From positions 1-12,525 of the forward strand of contig JABISU010000105.1 in NCBI GenBank assembly GCA_018700255.1: a stretch of 12,525 nucleotides of DNA, given 5' to 3'. The stretch is from Flavobacteriales bacterium. GTDB lineage: Bacteria > Bacteroidota > Bacteroidia > Flavobacteriales > UA16. The notes under the pieces were generated by a model. That model ran no database searches and was not told the origin of the DNA. It saw only the letters and a program-made list of their open reading frames with translations. Shown piece after piece: positions 7,248 through 12,525 of the stretch. Position 1 is the first letter of the stretch, and the number at the start of each line of letters is the position of its first letter. Position numbers and translations under genes: made by a program.

Positions 7248-7269
7248 CTTAACATTACCTTAACCTTGG
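7248..7269 (+). promoter_or_regulatory. Pho-box-like pair of 11-base direct repeats
   Basis: CTTAACATTAC (7248-7258) is followed immediately by CTTAACCTTGG (7259-7269); the first six bases are identical and the period is exactly 11. PhoB/PhoP proteins bind 11-base-phased direct repeats, and the B. subtilis PhoP core is close to TTAACA. TTAAC recurs at 7292-7296 and 7313-7317, before the permease start at 7339. The location directly between a PhoR-like kinase gene and a PiT-like permease gene supports an operator. The Bacteroidota Pho box is not known to me from this sequence alone, so this is an inference. Confidence 0.5.
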
Positions 7270-7338
7270 AATTGGTTTAGCACAAGTAATCTTAACTGAA
7301 CTTGCTCCGGAATTAACAGATCATATAAAAGTTAAGAC

Positions 7339-8352
7339 ATGGTAGCTTTATTTACAACCATCGGGTTCATCCTAGCAGGATACTCAGTTATCGCTAACGA
7401 TAGCGTTCAGACTTTAGGGACTTGGCTCGCTTCTAACCGCGAGAGGTTTAAATGGTGGCAGCTTTGGATTGCAGCTTCTAGCGTTCTTATTGTTACGTTA
7501 GTTTACGGATGGTACACCGGGGATGGTGATATTTCTTTCGGGCGTCTCACAAAGATTCCATACATAGAACCACAATGGTATCACGCTCTTGCTCCACTTG
7601 CTCTTGTTGCTCTAACAAGAAAGGGTATCCCAGTATCAACATCATTCTTAGTACTTTCAGCATTCGCTTCAACTTTAGTACTCGAAAAGATGCTTTTGAA
7701 GAGTATCATGGGATACGGTCTTGCTGCTGTTGTAGCTTACATCCTTTGGTTAGTCGTTTCTCGTGTAATTAACGAGAAAGATGATATCAGCGAAAAGTAC
7801 AAGCCTTTCTGGAGAACATTCCAGTGGATCAGTACAGGTTTTCTATGGTACACATGGCTATCTCATGATGTTGCCAACATTGCAGTATTCCTACCTCGCC
7901 AAATAGAAATTTGGCAACTTATTCTCATAATCGTTTTCTTCGTTCTAGGTCTGGCCAACATCTTTTACAGACAAGGTGGTAAAATCCAACAAATCGTTCT
8001 CGATAAGCAGAGTACGAAGTACGTTAGATCTGCTACTTTAATAGATCTAGCATACGCTTTCCTACTTCTTTACTTCAAACAGATTAACAACATACCTATG
8101 TCTACTACATGGGTCTTCGTAGGTTTACTTTGCGGTCGTGAACTTGCACTAAATACGGGCCTCACTAAGAAGGGTAACATAAAGATGATATTCCCTATCG
8201 TAGCTAAGGATTTTCTCAAACTTATCGTCGGTCTGATGGTTAGTGTGGCTATCGTCCTTGCTATTCACTATGGAACAGACCAAAGAGAGCTTAATGAAGC
8301 AGCCACCCTTAAAATTGAGGCCGCTGCTTCTGAAACACAAATAGCTGAGTAA
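7339..8352 (+). CDS. divergent PiT-family (inorganic phosphate transporter-like) permease
   Basis: Encodes 337 residues with about nine to ten hydrophobic segments, an inner-membrane transporter. It shows the duplicated PiT signature in divergent form. First half: SVIANDSVQTLGTWLAS (N20-D21), then IPVSTSFLVLSAFAS (S100-T101-S102). Second half: TWLSHDVANIAVFLPRQ (H176-D177), then IPMSTTWVFVGLLCGREL (S255-T256-T257). These correspond to the ND...VST repeats of Pit/Pho4 permeases, which import phosphate, and arsenate with it, by cation symport. It is shorter than typical PiT proteins (about 400-530 aa) and the second Asn is replaced by His, so substrate and coupling could differ. The C-terminus is a soluble, Ala/Glu-rich tail. 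The ATG at 7339 has no Shine-Dalgarno sequence and lies after a 110-base gap with Pho-box-like repeats. The stop lies one base before the ACR3 start, so the two are surely cotranscribed. Confidence 0.72.
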   Translation: MVALFTTIGFILAGYSVIANDSVQTLGTWLASNRERFKWWQLWIAASSVLIVTLVYGWYTGDGDISFGRLTKIPYIEPQWYHALAPLALVALTRKGIPVSTSFLVLSAFASTLVLEKMLLKSIMGYGLAAVVAYILWLVVSRVINEKDDISEKYKPFWRTFQWISTGFLWYTWLSHDVANIAVFLPRQIEIWQLILIIVFFVLGLANIFYRQGGKIQQIVLDKQSTKYVRSATLIDLAYAFLLLYFKQINNIPMSTTWVFVGLLCGRELALNTGLTKKGNIKMIFPIVAKDFLKLIVGLMVSVAIVLAIHYGTDQRELNEAATLKIEAAASETQIAE

Positions 8353-8353
8353 G

Positions 8354-9367
8354 TTGAAGAGACTCGGTTTCTTAGACAGGTATTTAACGTTGTGGATATT
8401 CATAGCCATGGCAGCGGGCATATTACTCGGCGCGTTTCTACCAAGCATCTCTGAAACCATCGATAGCATTCCGTTTAAGGGAGTCAATATCCCTATCGCA
8501 ATAGGTCTGATCGTTATGATGTATCCGCCACTTGCGAAGGTGGATTACCAAACCCTACCGGAAGTACTAAAGGACGCAAAGCTTCTCTCACTTTCTCTCA
8601 TCCTCAACTGGATTATAGGCCCACTTTTCATGTTCTTCCTCGCTGCATATTTCTTAGGTGACAGACCAGAACTCATGACGGGAGTGGTGCTTATAGGGTT
8701 AGCGAGATGCATAGCGATGGTGCTTGTTTGGAATGACCTCGCAGACGGAGACAGGACATACGGAGCAGCCTTAGTAGCTCTCAACTCCCTCTTTCAAGTC
8801 TTCACATTCAGCTTCTACGCATACTTCTTCCTCTCAATATTACCCACTTGGCTTGGTATGGACGGAATAGCGATAGATGTGCCCTTCACTATGGTAGCAA
8901 CTAACGTAGGGCTTTACTTAGGAATTCCTTTTCTTCTAGGCATAGGTGGACGAGCCCTTCTCATCCGCATTAAAAACCTCAACTGGTACACGAACTCATT
9001 TCTCCCAAGAATAGCCCCCCTCACCCTCATATCCCTACTCTTCACCATCGTTGTGATGTTCTCCCTCCAAGGTGCCCGTATTTTAGACCAAACCTCAGAT
9101 GTAATTCTCGTCTCAATTCCCCTCCTACTCTACTTCTTCGGAATGTGGATCTTAAGCTATTTCACAGGGGTCAAGCTCGGGATCGACCAACCTAAAAATC
9201 GCGCAGTAGCTTTTACAGCCGCAGGGAACAACTTCGAACTCGCCATAGCTGTAGCTATCGGTGTATTCGGGCTTCACTCCTCAGAAGCCTTCGTGGGCGT
9301 AATAGGACCCCTTATAGAAGTCCCCGCCCTCTTACTTCTAGTCCAACTTTCACGTCGCCTTGCCTAA
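8354..9367 (+). CDS. acr3: ACR3-family arsenite efflux transporter
   Basis: Encodes 337 residues with about ten membrane segments, the normal ACR3 size (BASS superfamily). It exports arsenite, As(III), across the inner membrane using the proton motive force. Diagnostic sequence: LDRYLTLWIFIAMAAGILLG at the N-terminus; GLARCIAMVLVWNDLADGD, where C119 corresponds to the essential membrane Cys (C129 in Alkaliphilus metalliredigens Acr3); AAGNNFELAIAVAIGVFG, where E295 corresponds to the essential Glu (E305 there); and VGVIGPLIEVPALL near the end. The start is TTG at 8354, one base after the permease stop; the first ATG (residue 19) would delete the conserved LDRYLTLWIF region. No arsR, arsC or other ars gene is in the window, so expression probably follows the upstream permease promoter. 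The coding strand is pyrimidine-rich and more GC-rich than the gene at 10106. Confidence 0.95.
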   Translation: MKRLGFLDRYLTLWIFIAMAAGILLGAFLPSISETIDSIPFKGVNIPIAIGLIVMMYPPLAKVDYQTLPEVLKDAKLLSLSLILNWIIGPLFMFFLAAYFLGDRPELMTGVVLIGLARCIAMVLVWNDLADGDRTYGAALVALNSLFQVFTFSFYAYFFLSILPTWLGMDGIAIDVPFTMVATNVGLYLGIPFLLGIGGRALLIRIKNLNWYTNSFLPRIAPLTLISLLFTIVVMFSLQGARILDQTSDVILVSIPLLLYFFGMWILSYFTGVKLGIDQPKNRAVAFTAAGNNFELAIAVAIGVFGLHSSEAFVGVIGPLIEVPALLLLVQLSRRLA

Positions 9368-9368
9368 T

Positions 9369-9384
9369 CGCCCTATGGCGTTTT
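9369..9384 (+). terminator. weak intrinsic terminator after acr3
   Basis: CGCC-CTAT-GGCG forms a 4-bp GC stem two bases after the acr3 stop, followed directly by TTTT. The stem is short, so termination may be partial; the location at a convergent gene junction supports it. Confidence 0.45.
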
Positions 9385-9389
9385 ATATC

Positions 9390-9408
9390 AAAAAGGCGCT
9401 CTTAGCGC
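9390..9408 (-). terminator. intrinsic terminator of the MBL-fold hydrolase, overlapping its stop codon
   Basis: On the minus strand GCGCT (9408-9404) pairs with AGCGC (9400-9396) around a 3-base loop, followed by C and TTTTT (9394-9390). The stop codon TAA (9404-9402) forms the base of the loop, so the hairpin begins within the last sense codons. It faces the acr3 terminator across a few bases. Confidence 0.6.
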
Positions 9409-10070
9409 TGAAGCATTCCCGTTCCTGCCCCATTTACAAACGGGTTAGAACTCTTCTCCTTCCCTATACTTGTCGCCCCTCCATGACCTGGATGAACCGT
9501 ATAATCATCACTTAGGGAATACAACTGCTCCTCTATGTTCTTTGCAAGTACATCGGGATCTCCACCAGGCAAATCTGTCCTCCCAATACTACCCGAGAAT
9601 AGCACGTCTCCCCCAACCACGAACTTCGATTTGTGACACACAAACACTATGTGCCCTATGCTATGACCAGGCGCACACCTAATTTCGAGATCTATGTCTC
9701 CACATTCTATTGTCGATCCATGCTCGCCTAAATCTTCACCCCTATCAGGAAGTTCGTCAAAAGAAATTCCATACAATTGAGCCGAAATAGGAGCCTGCAC
9801 CCATGTCTGCTCGTCCGTGGGATGCAATCTCGGCCCACAACCATATCTATGCTTAATCCAATTTGCTCCCATAACATGGTCTAAATGCGCGTGCGTAAGA
9901 AGGCACTGAACCACCACTACTCCCAGCCTTTCACAAGCCCCCTCAAACACCTCTCTCTCCTGAGTCGAACTCATTCCCGGGTCGAATACCGTCGCCTCTC
10001 CATTTCCGTGATCGAGTAAATACGTTTGTTCTGAAAAAGCATTGAAAACAAAAGAGTGAAGTCTATTCAT
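9402..10070 (-). CDS. metallo-beta-lactamase-fold hydrolase, glyoxalase II-like
   Basis: Encodes 222 residues of the MBL superfamily, glyoxalase II (hydroxyacylglutathione hydrolase-like) branch; expected to be a cytoplasmic thioester hydrolase with a two-metal site. Metal ligands are all visible: THAHLDH at 59-65 (H60, H62, D64, H65), H136 in CAPGHSIGH, D155 in GGDVLFSGSIGRTDLPGGD, and H196 in HPGHG. It lacks the C-terminal glutathione-binding helical domain of classical GloB (about 250 aa), like the short bacterial homologues often called YcbL or GloB2; the substrate is therefore open. The frame continues open to 10385, but I start at the ATG at 10070 because the homologous domain begins there (MNRLHSFVFNAFSEQTYLL) and the extension would lie antisense to the divergent gene starting at 10106. 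The 35-base divergent gap holds no clear promoter for it. It converges on acr3. Confidence 0.93.
   Translation of the reverse strand: MNRLHSFVFNAFSEQTYLLDHGNGEATVFDPGMSSTQEREVFEGACERLGVVVVQCLLTHAHLDHVMGANWIKHRYGCGPRLHPTDEQTWVQAPISAQLYGISFDELPDRGEDLGEHGSTIECGDIDLEIRCAPGHSIGHIVFVCHKSKFVVGGDVLFSGSIGRTDLPGGDPDVLAKNIEEQLYSLSDDYTVHPGHGGATSIGKEKSSNPFVNGAGTGMLQR
10021..10028 (+). promoter_or_regulatory. candidate -7 box for the gene starting at 10106
   Basis: TACGTTTG matches TAnnTTTG exactly, 77 bases before the ATG at 10106 and inside the opposite-strand hydrolase gene. No -33 TTG is seen at the expected distance. In a moderately AT-rich window several chance matches are expected, so this is tentative. 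Confidence 0.3.
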
Positions 10071-10105
10071 GCGGTAAAAATACTTTAACGTAGATTCGTA
10101 AAAGA

Positions 10106-12525
10106 ATGCGCCATAGAGAAATATTATATTCAATATCGCTGCTTTTAGCTGGTCTGTTTTTAAGCGGAAACAGTTTCTATGCTCAGTTTTATGACGGACT
10201 TCAAGTGGAGTTCGGGAAGAACAGAGTTCAGTATAGAGATTTTGTTTGGCAATACCACTCTGAAGGAATCTTTGAAATTTACTATTATCAAGGAGGAAAG
10301 GAGCTTGCAGGGGATATCGCGGGAATAGTAAATTACTCTGCGGAAGATTTAAAGCCCTATTTCGGCAGCCCACTAGAAGGTCCAATTCAAATTCTTGTCT
10401 ATAACAATATTGCAGAATTTAGACAAAGCAACATGGGGGTGTTTAATAGTGATTCCGGAAATGATAATATTGGGGGAACTGCGAAAATTATAGGGAATAA
10501 ACTGTTTATTTATGGTACTGGAGATCGACGGCTATTAGAAGAAGATTTAAAAGAAGGATTGGCAAGAATCGCTTTACACCAAGCTTTATATCGTGGAGGT
10601 TGGCAGGACGCCATAAGAAATTCGAGTTTGCTACAAATTCCAGATTGGTTTGAGGAAGGACTTGTTAATTACATTTCCACAAATAAAACAGCGAAAGCTA
10701 ATGTTCACATATTCGACTCTGCGAGATCAAGGGCTCTAGCAACTATCGATAGAAGCGAAGGGACTGAGGCTGGGGAGCTTGGAGGGGCTGTTTGGGATTA
10801 TATAGCTGATGTGTATGGAATCCCCGCCATTGCTAATGTTATATACATGGTAAGGGTAAGTCGAAGTGTCGAAGGTGGATTTAGATTTGCGACTGGCCTT
10901 GGGCTAAAGAATTTATTATCAGAAGTGATTAATTATCACTTAACTGGAACTCCTAAACTTTATGGTGAATCACTACCACCTAATATTGGAAGGAAAAATC
11001 AAAAATTAGCGTTAAAAAATGGAGGTGATCTCGGTTTTAATTTGAGGAAACGGTATAACTACTTATGCTTTAGCCACTCTCCAGATGGAGAGACTGTTGC
11101 GTTTATTACTGATGAGAGAGGACAATGGAGGGTTTGGACATATAACATAAACGAAGACAAAATTGAACGATGGGCACAACATGGGCATAAATTAGATTTA
11201 ATTAAAAGGGGCTTAACGCCTACAATAGCTTGGCATCCAAACGGGGAGCAGTTTACTTACACCATTGCAAAAAAGGGCCAACCAGTGCTTGTCACAGTTA
11301 GGTTAGGTGAAAAACCAGTAGAAAAAGAACTTTTTAAAATAGATGAGGTTTTATCCATGGATTACTCTCCCGATGGGAGAAGCATTGTATTCTCTGGTAT
11401 GTCTAATGGAAGATCAGACCTTTACATATACAGAGTGATTGGAAATTTACAGGAGCCTTTATGGAGAGATCGATTTGATGATTTGCACCCCAGGTATACT
11501 AAAGATGGCAGGTCGATAATTTTTTCATCAAACAGACCTGATTCAAAGCTTCGAGAAGATAGAGATAACATCCCGTTTAATTCTAATTTAGACTTGTTTA
11601 TATACCACATCGATAAAGAAATTAGGCCGATTGAGCAACTGGTAAACACACCACTAATTGATGAGAGATACCCCGTGCCACTGAGAGGACAGGAATTTGT
11701 TTATTTATCCGAATTTGAAGATGGAAGCCAAGAAATGAACTGGGGTTGGGCTGACAGCACAATTCTCAGCATAGACACAATCATTAGGTACAGAACTTTT
11801 TTTGACACTCGAGTAATTTCAAAATTAGATATACCCGTTCTAAATTTCAGTTGTGACACCGTAGGAGGCTTTTGCTACGGAAACACCTATACAATGCGTC
11901 ATTTATTCCGAGCTAATATAGGAAGGGTGCCAGAAACTAAGCAAAGAAGGTCAAATCAATTTGAATTGACAGATGGAGGTTTTGACGCAAATAATGATGA
12001 AGTATTTATTGCCCCCAATTGGTCTATTTTATATTCTGAAACTGAGGTAAACATTAGAGATTATAGATTTAATTTTGAAGGACAAGAGAAAGAAGAGTCT
12101 GATGAAAAGCTCCCTGAAATAGATAAAATGACTCAATCTATTGTAAGTAATGTTAAGATTAAACCTAGCAACTATCGACTCAATTTTTCTCTACAAAAAT
12201 TACAAAGTCAAGTTAGTAACGCCTTCGGATCTCAATTTTACAGAGCTTATGACGGAACATCTTCATTCCAGCCGGGTTTAGGTAATGCTACGGAGATCAG
12301 AATTAGTGACCTTTTTGACGATAAGCACATTATCGCAGGATTTAACATCCCCGCGAACCTAAGTAACAGTCTTATAGGGATATCTTACTTCGACCTATCG
12401 CAAAAGGTTGACCGAATGTTTTCCTTCCAGAGGCAGGGCTCTACAAGTTTAGACCCTCTCAGTTACTCATTGGTTGAATCTCAATCACATTTTGCACGCT
12501 ACAGGCTCACTTATCCAATAGATGA
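10106..12525 (+). CDS. secreted TolB/PD40-type beta-propeller protein with degenerate peptidase-like domain (partial, 3' end outside window)
   Basis: I translated the frame from the ATG at 10106 to the window end: 806 codons, no stop. A TAG at 10091-10093 in the same frame bars an upstream start. Residues 1-26 form a signal peptide (MRHREILYSISLLLAGLFL, probably cut before Q27). About 30-290 resembles a gluzincin-type peptidase domain: RIALHQALYRGGWQ, then IPDWFEEGLVNYI (E183-E184), but the HExxH position reads H158-Q-A-L-Y162. About 312-545 holds four to five PD40 propeller repeats at roughly 45-residue spacing (FSHSPDGETVAFI, IAWHPNGEQFTYT, MDYSPDGRSIVFS, PRYTKDGRSIIFSSN). C583 and C590 could form a disulfide. 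From about 690 the sequence looks like alternating beta strands, as in surface-antigen barrels, suggesting an outer-membrane anchored protein. Codon use is AT-richer than in acr3. Its function is unknown; I associate this layout with large Bacteroidota cell-surface proteins. Confidence 0.9.
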   Translation, partial: MRHREILYSISLLLAGLFLSGNSFYAQFYDGLQVEFGKNRVQYRDFVWQYHSEGIFEIYYYQGGKELAGDIAGIVNYSAEDLKPYFGSPLEGPIQILVYNNIAEFRQSNMGVFNSDSGNDNIGGTAKIIGNKLFIYGTGDRRLLEEDLKEGLARIALHQALYRGGWQDAIRNSSLLQIPDWFEEGLVNYISTNKTAKANVHIFDSARSRALATIDRSEGTEAGELGGAVWDYIADVYGIPAIANVIYMVRVSRSVEGGFRFATGLGLKNLLSEVINYHLTGTPKLYGESLPPNIGRKNQKLALKNGGDLGFNLRKRYNYLCFSHSPDGETVAFITDERGQWRVWTYNINEDKIERWAQHGHKLDLIKRGLTPTIAWHPNGEQFTYTIAKKGQPVLVTVRLGEKPVEKELFKIDEVLSMDYSPDGRSIVFSGMSNGRSDLYIYRVIGNLQEPLWRDRFDDLHPRYTKDGRSIIFSSNRPDSKLREDRDNIPFNSNLDLFIYHIDKEIRPIEQLVNTPLIDERYPVPLRGQEFVYLSEFEDGSQEMNWGWADSTILSIDTIIRYRTFFDTRVISKLDIPVLNFSCDTVGGFCYGNTYTMRHLFRANIGRVPETKQRRSNQFELTDGGFDANNDEVFIAPNWSILYSETEVNIRDYRFNFEGQEKEESDEKLPEIDKMTQSIVSNVKIKPSNYRLNFSLQKLQSQVSNAFGSQFYRAYDGTSSFQPGLGNATEIRISDLFDDKHIIAGFNIPANLSNSLIGISYFDLSQKVDRMFSFQRQGSTSLDPLSYSLVESQSHFARYRLTYPID

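Noticed and set aside
7261..7268. TAACCTTG as a -7 box for the PiT-like gene
   Set aside because: It has one mismatch to TAnnTTTG, no -33 TTG at a suitable distance, and overlaps the second direct repeat; too weak to list as a promoter.
8149..8487. Minus-strand open frame of 112 codons across the permease/acr3 junction
   Set aside because: It is antisense to two well-supported membrane protein genes and shows no recognisable domain; treated as a shadow.
10290..10302. AAGGAGGAAAGGAG purine run as a ribosome binding site for an internal start
   Set aside because: It lies inside the long reading frame from 10106 (encoding QGGKEL) and no sensible start codon with a separate protein follows; the organism otherwise rarely uses Shine-Dalgarno sites.
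10071..10385. N-terminal extension of the MBL-fold hydrolase to a 327-residue protein
   Set aside because: The extra 105 residues match no part of the family, lie antisense to the signal peptide and first domain of the gene starting at 10106, and the conserved fold begins at the ATG at 10070.
1..12525. CRISPR array, insertion sequence, prophage or defence system
   Set aside because: No spaced repeats, transposase, integrase or terminal inverted repeats are visible on either strand; all coding regions are accounted for by the listed genes.

Overview
The window looks like a chromosomal segment from a member of the Bacteroidota, probably a flavobacterium-like or cytophaga-like organism. The evidence is the general lack of Shine-Dalgarno sequences, exact matches to the Bacteroidota -7 promoter consensus TAnnTTTG just upstream of genes, a moderate GC content, and protein types typical of the phylum (a PhoR/PhoB-like pair without a periplasmic sensor domain, a small acidic conserved hypothetical, and a secreted beta-propeller protein with a barrel-like C-terminus). 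The genus cannot be fixed from the sequence alone. No plasmid, phage, IS element or CRISPR array is visible.

Layout. Bases 1-99 hold the tail of an unidentified gene. It converges on a small hypothetical gene (108-449, minus). Upstream of that lies tRNA-Pro(GGG) (528-600, minus), which is divergent from pheT. The 47-base gap between the tRNA and pheT contains a perfect 17-base palindrome that reads as a -7 promoter box on both strands. From 648 to 7228 five genes run head to tail with gaps of 1-3 bases or a 4-base overlap: pheT, a PlsC-type acyltransferase, a two-domain VOC protein, a PhoB-like response regulator and a PhoR-like histidine kinase. A 110-base gap follows, carrying two 11-base direct repeats that resemble a Pho box. 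It precedes a divergent PiT-type (phosphate permease-like) membrane protein and, one base later, an ACR3 arsenite exporter. The exporter ends in a 34-base convergent gap with a weak terminator for it and a better one for the metallo-beta-lactamase-fold hydrolase on the minus strand (9402-10070). Divergent from the hydrolase, a large reading frame starts at 10106 and runs off the window end: signal peptide, peptidase-like domain with a degenerate metal motif, TolB/PD40-type beta-propeller repeats, then a beta-rich C-terminal part.

How the genes may work together. The most coherent unit is the two-component pair, the Pho-box-like repeats, the PiT-like permease and ACR3. Arsenate is a phosphate mimic that enters through phosphate permeases and is exported as arsenite by ACR3. 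A phosphate-starvation regulon that raises uptake and arsenite export together would therefore make physiological sense. No arsR or arsC is visible, which fits control by the phosphate system rather than by arsenic. This is inference. The directly visible facts are gene order, spacing, conserved residues and the repeats.
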